Positions 1 through 4,972 of a stretch of 8,836 bases of DNA are shown piece after piece. Both the position numbers and the translations under genes were made by a program. Within the stretch, counting starts at the first letter, position 1. Every line of letters begins with the position of its first letter. The DNA comes from Eggerthellaceae bacterium (GTDB lineage Bacteria > Actinomycetota > Coriobacteriia > Coriobacteriales > Eggerthellaceae), in contig CAAEEV010000113.1 in NCBI GenBank assembly GCA_900754955.1, positions 1 to 8,836 on the forward strand. Direction: 5' to 3'. The notes under the pieces are model-generated. The model saw only the letters and a list, made by a program, of their open reading frames with translations. It searched no databases and had not been told where the DNA came from.

Positions 1-325
1 CCGCGTGGCCGAGACCGAGCGCCTCCTCCTGATACACGTAGCTCACGTTGAGGTTGCCCACGTACTCCACGGCGTCGGCGTACTTGTCCTTGCCGCGCTC
101 GCGCAGCAGCGCCACGAGCTCGGGATTGGGCGAGAAGTGCTCCTCGATCGCCTTCTTCTCATGGCTGTTGATGATAACGACCTCGTCCGCCGCCGACGCG
201 AGGCCCTCCTCGACCACGTACTGAATGGCGGGACGGTCGACGCCGAGCAGCATCTCCTTCGGCTGCGCCTTGGTGGCCGGCAGGAAACGCGTGCCCAAAC
301 CTGCGGCGGGAATCAGTGCCTTCAT
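1..325 (-). CDS. galU: UTP-glucose-1-phosphate uridylyltransferase, N-terminal 108 residues (runs off left edge)
   Basis: The enzyme makes UDP-glucose from UTP and glucose-1-phosphate in the cytoplasm, for cell-envelope polysaccharides and galactose metabolism. The N-terminus begins MKALIPAAGLGTRFLPATK, the nucleotidyltransferase signature with the glycine-rich G-x-G-T-R-F-L-P loop. It is followed by KEML around residues 23-26, PAIQYVVEE around 32-40, a VVIINSHEKKAIEEHF segment typical of GalU, and the YVYQEEALGLGHA motif at the edge. The start is ATG at 325, preceded by AGGAAGGT (335-342) with 9 bases between. GalU is usually about 280-310 residues, so roughly a third is present. It faces away from the permease gene across a 382-base gap and shows no link to it. 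The family is certain; the rest of the protein and its downstream neighbours lie outside the window. Confidence 0.95.
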   Translation of the reverse strand, partial: MKALIPAAGLGTRFLPATKAQPKEMLLGVDRPAIQYVVEEGLASAADEVVIINSHEKKAIEEHFSPNPELVALLRERGKDKYADAVEYVGNLNVSYVYQEEALGLGHA

Positions 326-452
326 GAGCTGTGAACCTTCCTAACGGGAAATCGCCTGCCCTTGCGAAACGAAACAGACCGCCGACGCAGCTGACGTGCG
401 CGGGTTCCTCGCCGCAGCGCGCGAGACGAGATGCGCGTCTTCGGCCGTTTCG

Positions 453-468
453 CGAAGGGCAACCTTCG
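453..468. other. Perfect 6-bp stem with a 4-base loop in the galU leader region
   Basis: CGAAGG-GCAA-CCTTCG forms a perfect hairpin. Read on the plus strand the loop GCAA is a GNRA-type tetraloop; on the minus (galU) strand it is TTGC. It lies 128-143 bases upstream of the galU start, inside any transcript that begins at the TACAAT box at 477-482. No U-run follows on either strand, so it is not an intrinsic terminator. Its role is unknown and it could be chance. Confidence 0.25.
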
Positions 469-570
469 TGGCACGCATTGTAGCGCAGCGGGCTTGACCG
501 CAGGCGCGCTCTCCCCCTCCGTCCCGCGAAACAGCAGGGGAACTCCGCATGCGGCTGCGCTGGCGGAGAC

Positions 571-584
571 GTGCGGTACCGTAC
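571..584. promoter_or_regulatory. Imperfect palindrome upstream of the AEC permease (GTxCGGTACCGxAC)
   Basis: The sequence GTGCGGTACCGTAC is a 14-bp palindrome with one mismatched pair, around an 8-bp perfect core CGGTACCG. It lies about 125 bases upstream of the permease start, and its centre is about 25 bases from a second palindrome at 597-609. Together they could be operator sites for a dimeric regulator, but no regulator gene is adjacent and no promoter elements are clear, so this is only a candidate. Confidence 0.25.
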
Positions 585-596
585 AGTTCTGCTTGA

Positions 597-609
597 GATG
601 TTCAACATC
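597..609. promoter_or_regulatory. Perfect palindrome GATGTT-C-AACATC upstream of the AEC permease
   Basis: The 13-base perfect palindrome has 6-bp arms around one central base and ends 98 bases before the permease ATG. Arms of this length and symmetry are typical of operators of dimeric helix-turn-helix repressors. No promoter boxes could be assigned around it, so the operator reading is inference. Confidence 0.3.
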
Positions 610-707
610 GCCCATCCCACTGTGCGAATCTACGGCATAAGCTGGCGCATCCCGGCAAGCCAGTGCGAAGAGGAATCCGCACGTCTCGAGAGAATGAGGA
701 GGGCTCC

Positions 708-1667
708 ATGATCTTCGCGGCAACGCTGCATCAGATGATCGTCTTCTTCGTCATGCTCGTCATCGGAGCCGTGGCGGCGCGATCGGGCGTGGCGGGACGC
801 GACGCGATGGGTCCGCTGTCGCGATTCGTCACGTCAATCCTGCTCCCCGCGCAGCTGTTCTACTGCACGTACACAGGGGCAACACGGCAGGCCATCTTCG
901 ACAACCTCGTCATGATCGCCCTTGCCGCGGCGTTCTACGCCGTCGTGACCGTCGTGACGTTTCTGCTCGGACGCGCACTCAGACTCAGCGGCGACCGCAG
1001 GCGCGCCTTTCAGCTGTGCTTCATCTTCGGGAACACGGGGTTCGTGGGGATGCCCTTGATCTCGGCGGTCTTCCCCGAATCTGGGCTGCTGTACATGTCG
1101 CTTTTCACCCTGGTCGATCAGCTGTTGTTCTGGACTATGGGCGTGTACCTGTCCACCGCACGCGAGGCGGGCGGCGGCGATGAGCCCGGGCACGATCCCG
1201 CTCCTCACCGGATATCGTGGCGCACGTTCATCTCTCCGAACACCGTATCGATGCTGCTCGTGTTCGCGGTGATTCTGACCGATCTTGAGCTCCCAACGCT
1301 CGCGACGGACGTCCTGGGGTCCATTTCCAACGCCGCACCCGCCATGTGCATGATCTACCTCGGCATCATGCTGTACTATTCCGATTTCCTTTCGGCGTTC
1401 AAGACGCCCGATCTGTACGCGGGCATTGCCGTGAAGATGATCGTTTTGCCCGTTGTTGCCGGCAGGCTGCTTCTGATGATCAACGCCGTTCCAATCGAGC
1501 TGCTCGAATGCTTTGTCGTGATCATGGCGCTGCCGACCATGACGCTCGTGCCCATCATCGCACGGAGGAACGGGCACGAAGGCGACTACGTAGCGGGCAC
1601 CACCGTTGCAACGCTGGTTGCGAGCGTCGCGACGATACCGCTCGTCGTGTGGCTGACATTCGGGTGA
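708..1667 (+). CDS. AEC-family (auxin efflux carrier-like) membrane transporter, 319 residues
   Basis: A secondary transporter of the AEC family, whose bacterial members export or exchange organic anions such as malate or other carboxylates; the substrate cannot be read from sequence. The protein is mostly hydrophobic with about ten predicted membrane segments in two halves separated by a polar loop (about residues 149-170, rich in Gly, Asp, Pro and His). The GNTGFVGMP motif at residues 108-116 is the characteristic AEC glycine/proline signature in the first half, and the C-terminal half ends with the usual conserved stretch (LPTMTLVPIIARRNG, then a last hydrophobic helix). Length fits the family (300-330). 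The start ATG at 708 has GAGGAGG (696-702) 5 bases upstream. An in-frame ATG at 663 lies upstream but has no comparable SD and would add a polar, arginine-rich leader. It is monocistronic: galU is divergent and a tRNA gene with its own promoter follows. Confidence 0.85.
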   Translation: MIFAATLHQMIVFFVMLVIGAVAARSGVAGRDAMGPLSRFVTSILLPAQLFYCTYTGATRQAIFDNLVMIALAAAFYAVVTVVTFLLGRALRLSGDRRRAFQLCFIFGNTGFVGMPLISAVFPESGLLYMSLFTLVDQLLFWTMGVYLSTAREAGGGDEPGHDPAPHRISWRTFISPNTVSMLLVFAVILTDLELPTLATDVLGSISNAAPAMCMIYLGIMLYYSDFLSAFKTPDLYAGIAVKMIVLPVVAGRLLLMINAVPIELLECFVVIMALPTMTLVPIIARRNGHEGDYVAGTTVATLVASVATIPLVVWLTFG

Positions 1668-1747
1668 AGACGAAGCAATGGTTTCGCACGAAGATGCCTA
1701 GCGCGGCGGCGTGAGGCAAAGCGAGAATGTTCATCCGAAACTTTCAT

Positions 1748-1776
1748 TTGACAAACGGTGCCGATACGTGCAAAAT
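1748..1776 (+). promoter_or_regulatory. Promoter of tRNA-Ala
   Basis: A perfect -35 box TTGACA (1748-1753) is followed after 17 bases by CAAAAT (1771-1776), which matches TATAAT at 4 of 6 positions. An alternative -10, AATACT at 1774-1779, has a 20-base spacer. It places transcription start about 20 bases before the tRNA 5' end. The strong -35 and the short leader suit a stable-RNA promoter. Confidence 0.7.
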
Positions 1777-1803
1777 ACTGCTCTGCGCTTAACGCGCACC
1801 CAT

Positions 1804-1879
1804 GGGGATGTAGCTCAGCTGGGAGAGCATCACGTTCGCAACGTGGGGGCCGAGGGTTCGAATCCCTTCATCTCCACCA
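1804..1879 (+). tRNA. tRNA-Ala, anticodon CGC, with encoded CCA end
   Basis: A complete cloverleaf of 76 bases. The acceptor stem is GGGGATG/CATCTCC, closed by the G3-T70 (G-U) pair that is the identity element of alanine tRNA. The D stem is GCTC/GAGC. The anticodon stem TCACG/CGTGG carries the 7-base loop TTCGCAA, giving anticodon CGC, which reads GCG. The T stem GAGGG/CCCTT carries TTCGAAT. The discriminator A and CCA (1876-1879) are encoded. It has its own TTGACA promoter upstream and an intrinsic terminator 10 bases downstream. GCG is a frequent Ala codon in this high-GC DNA, so a dedicated CGC tRNA makes sense. Confidence 0.95.
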
Positions 1880-1888
1880 TGGAAATCG

Positions 1889-1916
1889 AAGAGCCTCGCG
1901 ACAGCGGGGCTCTTTT
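1889..1916 (+). terminator. Intrinsic terminator of tRNA-Ala
   Basis: The arms AAGAGCCTCGC (1889-1899) and GCGGGGCTCTT (1904-1914) pair over 11 bp with one T-G wobble around a GACA loop, and a T-run (1913-1916) ends the structure. It begins 10 bases after the tRNA CCA end. It may also slow transcription arriving from the opposite sirtuin operon, although on that strand no long U-run follows. Confidence 0.85.
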
Positions 1917-1936
1917 CGTATCCGGGGGCCGCGCGG

Positions 1937-1947
1937 GGATTCGAACC
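1937..1947 (-). other. Possible tRNA T-arm relic (GGTTCGAATCC on the minus strand)
   Basis: On the minus strand GGTTCGAATCC carries the universal T-loop TTCGAAT, flanked by CGCGG and CCCCGCG so that most of a T stem can form. No acceptor, D or anticodon arm and no CCA end can be assembled around it. It therefore looks like a decayed tRNA 3' fragment, or a chance match. It lies between the tRNA-Ala terminator and the end of the sirtuin operon. Confidence 0.3.
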
Positions 1948-1955
1948 GCGAGGTC

Positions 1956-1985
1956 AGACGCCTCGCTCTCACTCGCGAAGCGTCT
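1956..1985 (-). terminator. Stem-loop at the 3' end of the sirtuin operon
   Basis: AGACGCCTCGC (1956-1966) and GCGAAGCGTCT (1975-1985) pair over 11 bp with a single wobble around an 8-base loop. The stem overlaps the TAG stop codon (1984-1986) of the last sirtuin gene, where a terminator or 3'-end stabiliser would be expected. No U-run follows on the minus strand, so simple intrinsic termination is not assured. Confidence 0.45.
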
Positions 1986-2961
1986 ACCTGCCCATGCGAT
2001 TCCGCACGTCTTTCAACACTTGGGCAATATCGCCGACGATGACCGACCCCTTGTCGACGAGCTGTTTGGGCAGAAAGTCGTGCTTGTCGTTCACGGCCAG
2101 GTAGAACGCATCGGGCATGCTCGCCGTCAGGTTCCAGAACGGCTCTTGGATAAACATGGGCGTCAGACGGCCTACGCCCAGCTCGATGAATAGCATCTTC
2201 TTCTCGCTGTTGTCCAAGATATAGCGCGACGCTTTCTCGTATTCCGCCTGATAGCGCTCACCTTCGAGGAAATTCCCGTAACCGCGTACCCACGGAAACG
2301 CCTCGGCACCGCAGTGCGGGCAGCGGGGAATGAGTTCCGCCGGGATGGCAGTACCCTCGCCCATGGCTGCCATCATCTGCTTGACGGGCTCAATCGCATC
2401 CCAGATGTCGTCGGTGCAGCAGCGCGAACACTGGAAGAAGCGGTGGTCGCCCTGGATCTCGGCCACCACGTCTTCGGAATAGAGCTTCACGAACTGCGTG
2501 TCCTGGTTGGTGGTGATGACGAAGAAGTCCTCGTCTCGCAAGATGGCATCGAGATCGCGGTAGGGCTCGCGGATGGGTGCCGTCAACGTGGTGTTGAGGA
2601 ACGTAGCGAGAAACGCCCATTTCTCCTCGGGGCTCTCCCATCGGCGAAAAGAACCGTCGAAGGCCCCTTTGATGCCGTACTTGTCCGCAAACTTGCCGAA
2701 GTGCTCGCGGAACGAGGGCGTGTCGCCGTAGTAGAAGTCGCCACCGCCTGCCGCCGACAGCCCCGATGCGCCGCCCACCACGATGCAGTCGGCCTCCTGC
2801 ACTTTGGCAGCAAACAGACTAATCTGCTCGTCATAAGAAAGCGGTGAAGGGCCTGCCAACTCATACGGCGTGCCACCCTGCGCGTAAGCACGATAGTAAT
2901 GTTCGTAGTTCATCTGAGTTTGGATGACCAGGTTCTCATAAAAAGACAGGTTTCGCTTCAT
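1984..2961 (-). CDS. SirTM-like (class M) sirtuin, paralog C, 325 residues
   Basis: Third gene of the sirtuin operon. It is an NAD-dependent sirtuin of the class M type, whose studied members ADP-ribosylate proteins, notably lipoyl-carrier GcvH-L, rather than deacetylate; the target here is unknown. The Rossmann start is VVGGASGLSAAGGG (residues 61-74). The catalytic region is TTNQDTQF (150-157, N152 and D154), then IQGDHRFFQC (169-178), with Q170 where classical sirtuins have the catalytic His. Zinc ligands are C178, C182 (or C181), C214 and C217. FIELGVG and a late GDI motif close the fold. The first 50 or so residues, rich in Tyr, Gln and Asn, are longer than in paralogs A and B. The start at 2961 was chosen for AAAGGA (2968-2973) 6 bases upstream; an in-frame ATG at 3000 lacks an SD. 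It begins 43 bases after the stop of paralog B. Family call is firm; activity is inferred. Confidence 0.82.
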   Translation of the reverse strand: MKRNLSFYENLVIQTQMNYEHYYRAYAQGGTPYELAGPSPLSYDEQISLFAAKVQEADCIVVGGASGLSAAGGGDFYYGDTPSFREHFGKFADKYGIKGAFDGSFRRWESPEEKWAFLATFLNTTLTAPIREPYRDLDAILRDEDFFVITTNQDTQFVKLYSEDVVAEIQGDHRFFQCSRCCTDDIWDAIEPVKQMMAAMGEGTAIPAELIPRCPHCGAEAFPWVRGYGNFLEGERYQAEYEKASRYILDNSEKKMLFIELGVGRLTPMFIQEPFWNLTASMPDAFYLAVNDKHDFLPKQLVDKGSVIVGDIAQVLKDVRNRMGR

Positions 2962-2967
2962 GGAGCG

Positions 2968-2973
2968 TCCTTT
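2968..2973 (-). promoter_or_regulatory. SD site deciding the start of sirtuin C
   Basis: AAAGGA on the minus strand, 6 bases upstream of the ATG at 2961. It favours this start over the in-frame ATG at 3000. Confidence 0.7.
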
Positions 2974-3004
2974 CTGCATCTTGTTGATATGTGTCGTCAT
3001 GCTC

Positions 3005-3928
3005 TTAGCTGTTCAGAAGTTCGACCAGCCGGTCGAACACACGGGCGATATCGCCTTGCACAGTAAGGGATTTGCCTTCGAGTTGGCGCGGTTCGGAAGA
3101 CTTCCCCACATTCACACGCAAGTAGAAGGCGTTGCTGTTGCGACGCGTCATGTCCCAGAACGGCAGCTCGATGATGCTCGGCGTCATGCCTCCGACGCCG
3201 AGCTCCAGGAACACCACATGAGCACACTCCTCGAGGGCGACGGAGACGAACCGTTCATAGCGGGACTTCGCTGCGCGCCACGCACTTCCCTCCAGAAACG
3301 TTTCGTCACGCACCCACGGCATCATGAGCCAGCCACATTCGGGGCAACGGGGCAGCAGGTCGGGACTCGCCGCAACGCGCGTTCCCCCAAGTTGGGAGAC
3401 GATGCGCCCGACGGCATCGCCCGAGGGCACGATGCGATCGCAGCACGGCTGGCTGCACTGCAGGTACCCGAAATCGCCTTGGAAGAGCCACACCCTGTCC
3501 TCGGGAAAGGCGCGGCGCACCTGGCCGTCGATGTTCGTGGTGAGCACGAAATGGGATTTGTTCTGCAACATCTGCGCCAACTGACGATAGGGCGCACCGA
3601 CGAGCGACTCCTCCATGAAGGCGATGTATTCAGCGAGAAAAGCCCATCGCTCCTCGTTGGACGCATACAGGTGGTAGTAACCGTCCATGAGCGTGGAGAA
3701 GCCGAACGCGCGCTCGAATCGGGCGAAGCGATCGTCAAAAGCAGGGATGCGGTGGTAATGATCGTAACCGCAGGCGCTCGACATGCCCGATCCAATGCCT
3801 ACGACCACCGCGTCGGCACGGCGAAGATGATCCGCAGCACGTTCGATGGCGTCGACACACGCCGTCTCGTCGACATGCTCCGATGCGCCACTGCCAAGAT
3901 GCTGTGCATACAGATTCATGAACCCCAT
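3005..3928 (-). CDS. SirTM-like (class M) sirtuin, paralog B, 307 residues
   Basis: Middle gene of the operon and the one that best fits the class M sirtuin pattern. The NAD-binding start is VVVGIGSGMSSACGYDHY (residues 41-58). The catalytic segment is TTNIDGQV (130-137, N132 and D134), then LFQGDFGYLQCSQPC (148-162), with Q150 in place of the classical sirtuin His. The QGD-x-G-x-x-QCSQPC wording closely matches what I recall of SirTM proteins from Streptococcus and Staphylococcus. Zinc ligands are C158, C162, C195 and C198. FLELGVG (240-246) precedes the second nucleotide-binding half, and VQGDI lies near the end. The ATG at 3928 overlaps the stop of paralog A as TGATG, pointing to translational coupling, and GAGAAGG (3939-3945) lies 10 bases upstream. 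In-frame GTG 3937 and ATG 3919 are poorly placed relative to that SD. Predicted protein ADP-ribosyltransferase; substrate unknown. Confidence 0.85.
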   Translation of the reverse strand: MGFMNLYAQHLGSGASEHVDETACVDAIERAADHLRRADAVVVGIGSGMSSACGYDHYHRIPAFDDRFARFERAFGFSTLMDGYYHLYASNEERWAFLAEYIAFMEESLVGAPYRQLAQMLQNKSHFVLTTNIDGQVRRAFPEDRVWLFQGDFGYLQCSQPCCDRIVPSGDAVGRIVSQLGGTRVAASPDLLPRCPECGWLMMPWVRDETFLEGSAWRAAKSRYERFVSVALEECAHVVFLELGVGGMTPSIIELPFWDMTRRNSNAFYLRVNVGKSSEPRQLEGKSLTVQGDIARVFDRLVELLNS

Positions 3929-4821
3929 CACGAACACGCCTTCTCAAAATGTGCTGCAAGATCGCTCAGCCCGACAGCAAGATCGCCTCTCACAGAAACC
4001 GCACGATCACCCAGGTCGCACGGCAGCAGCGCTTCGTCGCGATTGAGTACGATGTAACTCGCCTGCGGTTCGCTTTCTGCAAAACGCATGAGAGGCGCTT
4101 TGATCGCGCGGTTCGCCTGGCCGACGCCCAGCTCCAGCACGGTAATGCGATCGCCGCTATGTGCGGAAAGAAAGCTTCGAAATCGCTCTTGCTGGCTGCG
4201 GAAACGCGCCGTGTCTGCAAGGCGACCCGTGTCATCCACGGCGACATCGAGTGCGGCATCGCATCGCGGACAGCGCGGAACGAGCTCGGAAGGAATGGCG
4301 AGCGAAACGCCAGCTGATGCACCAGACGCGCTCCAGGTACGGATCCTCCTCACAAAGGGCAGCGCCTCGAAGTCTTCGTCGGCGCAGTCGCGAGTGCATC
4401 TCAAGCGCGCGAAACTCCCTTCGGTCTCAAAAAGCGCTGCGGAGTCGAAGCCGGCGCGCTCGAAGCGACCATTGCAGTTGCACGTTACGACGAAACGCGG
4501 CTTTCCAGCGGTCAGACGATCGAGCGTTTCCATTGCAAGGGACGGTGCATATTCGCTGTAGCCATACGAGATGAGGCGCGCAAGAAACGACCAGCGCAGC
4601 TCTTCGCTCGGCCAGCGCGCCATAATGCCCTGCAACATACTGCGAAGGCCGTACGCGTTGCTAAAGTCTCCGAACAGGCGAACGAACGTCTCGTCGCAAG
4701 CGAACTGGTTGTAGCCGTCGGCGATATCGAACCCGTTGCTCGCGGCAATCAACACCGCATCAGCACCGCGCAGAAGATCAGCGGCGCGCGCAACGGCGGA
4801 GCTGGCTTCTTCGTATCGCAT
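3928..4821 (-). CDS. Divergent SirTM-like sirtuin, paralog A, 297 residues, altered catalytic residues
   Basis: First gene of the operon, 151 bases from the divergent Rrf2 gene. It aligns along its whole length with B and C: Rossmann start VLIAASNGFDIADGYNQF (residues 23-40), TCNCNGRF (113-120), EGSFARLRC (134-142), zinc cysteines C142, C146, C184 and C187, LELGVG, and a late RGDL. The catalytic positions differ: N115 is kept, but the Asp of N-x-D is N117, the Gln is E134, and the glycine-rich loop has lost its GASG/GSG pattern. The fold and zinc site therefore look intact while NAD chemistry may be lost or changed; it could be a regulatory or target-binding subunit. The start ATG at 4821 has AAGGAG (4830-4835) 8 bases upstream; an in-frame ATG at 4845 has none. 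The gene ends in TGATG overlapping B. No frameshift or stop is seen, so it is not a pseudogene. Confidence 0.78.
   Translation of the reverse strand: MRYEEASSAVARAADLLRGADAVLIAASNGFDIADGYNQFACDETFVRLFGDFSNAYGLRSMLQGIMARWPSEELRWSFLARLISYGYSEYAPSLAMETLDRLTAGKPRFVVTCNCNGRFERAGFDSAALFETEGSFARLRCTRDCADEDFEALPFVRRIRTWSASGASAGVSLAIPSELVPRCPRCDAALDVAVDDTGRLADTARFRSQQERFRSFLSAHSGDRITVLELGVGQANRAIKAPLMRFAESEPQASYIVLNRDEALLPCDLGDRAVSVRGDLAVGLSDLAAHFEKACS
3939..3945 (-). promoter_or_regulatory. SD site of sirtuin B inside the end of sirtuin A
   Basis: GAGAAGG on the minus strand lies within the last codons of paralog A, 10 bases upstream of the ATG at 3928. It supports the TGATG start and coupling of A and B. 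It is too close to the GTG at 3937 and too far from the ATG at 3919. Confidence 0.65.
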
Positions 4822-4829
4822 GATTGTCA

Positions 4830-4835
4830 CTCCTT
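4830..4835 (-). promoter_or_regulatory. SD site deciding the start of sirtuin A
   Basis: AAGGAG on the minus strand, 8 bases upstream of the ATG at 4821. It excludes the in-frame ATG at 4845, which would place the SD inside the coding region. Confidence 0.8.
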
Positions 4836-4849
4836 GTGGTTGCATTGTT

Positions 4850-4876
4850 TTGCTGTTGCTTTAATTTAAACAGCAA
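4850..4876. promoter_or_regulatory. Operator-like inverted repeat 1, TTGCTGTT-N11-AACAGCAA
   Basis: Perfect 8-bp arms (4850-4857 and 4869-4876) are separated by an AT-rich 11-base spacer. The spacer contains the proposed -10 of the sirtuin operon (4863-4868), so a bound protein would block that promoter. It has the same architecture as repeat 2 at 4903-4929; the centres are 53 bp apart, about five helical turns. The likely binder is the adjacent Rrf2 protein; this is inference from position and symmetry. Confidence 0.75.
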
Positions 4877-4890
4877 CATAGCACGGTCAC
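4863..4890 (-). promoter_or_regulatory. Promoter of the sirtuin operon
   Basis: On the minus strand, GTGACC (4885-4890, 4 of 6 to TTGACA) is followed after 16 bases by TAAATT (4863-4868, 4 of 6 to TATAAT). The -10 lies in the spacer of inverted repeat 1. The implied leader before the ATG at 4821 is about 35 bases. The boxes are moderate, but location and AT-richness support them. Confidence 0.55.
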
Positions 4891-4915
4891 ATTGTAAGCA
4901 CAAGGCTGTTATACT
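4886..4915 (+). promoter_or_regulatory. Promoter of the Rrf2 regulator gene
   Basis: GTCACA (4886-4891, 4 of 6 to TTGACA) is followed after 18 bases by TATACT (4910-4915, 5 of 6 to TATAAT). The -10 lies at the left edge and spacer of inverted repeat 2, which suggests autoregulation. The -35 overlaps the -35 of the sirtuin operon promoter on the other strand, so the two promoters probably compete for RNA polymerase. Confidence 0.6.
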
Positions 4916-4929
4916 TATTTCAACAGCAA
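4903..4929. promoter_or_regulatory. Operator-like inverted repeat 2, GCTGTT-N11-AACAGC core
   Basis: The arms AGGCTGTT (4903-4910) and AACAGCAA (4922-4929) share a perfect 6-bp core (GCTGTT/AACAGC) and the same 11-base spacer as repeat 1. The right arm is identical to the right arm of repeat 1. It covers the proposed -10 and start region of the Rrf2 gene. Confidence 0.75.
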
Positions 4930-4972
4930 ATCAGTCACACGAACCCACGCATCCTAGAGAAGAAGGTTTGGC

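Larger units (their letters stand above)
326..707. other. 382-base intergenic region between divergent galU and AEC permease
   Basis: No convincing gene is seen here. The open frames that cross it have no SD site, low-complexity Arg/Ala/Ser-rich translations and no recognisable domain. On the minus strand TACAAT (477-482) would serve as a -10 for galU about 150 bases upstream of its start, but no good -35 lies 16-18 bases away. On the plus strand no clear -35/-10 pair for the permease was found. The region holds a perfect 6-bp hairpin (453-468) and two palindromes (571-584, 597-609), listed separately. The SD for the permease, GAGGAGG, is at 696-702. Confidence 0.6.

Noticed and set aside
477..482. 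Firm galU promoter at TACAAT
   Set aside because: The -10 match is good, but no acceptable -35 lies 16-18 bases away and it is about 150 bases from the start, so it was left as a note in the intergenic entry.
322..723. Minus-strand open frames across the galU-permease gap (also 159-620)
   Set aside because: They overlap the well-supported galU start and permease SD, have no SD of their own and give low-complexity products.
834..1577. 247-codon minus-strand open frame
   Set aside because: It is antisense to the AEC permease and rich in His, Arg, Gln and Asp, with no SD or family motif.
1711..2193. 160-codon plus-strand open frame
   Set aside because: It runs straight through the tRNA-Ala gene and its terminator and into the sirtuin C gene on the other strand.
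1984..3000. Sirtuin C starting at ATG 3000
   Set aside because: There is no SD before it, whereas AAAGGA lies 6 bases before the ATG at 2961.
2960..4057. Long 365-codon plus-strand open frame
   Set aside because: It lies antisense to sirtuins B and A, has no SD or recognisable domain, and its Arg/His-rich translation is typical of a shadow frame in high-GC DNA.
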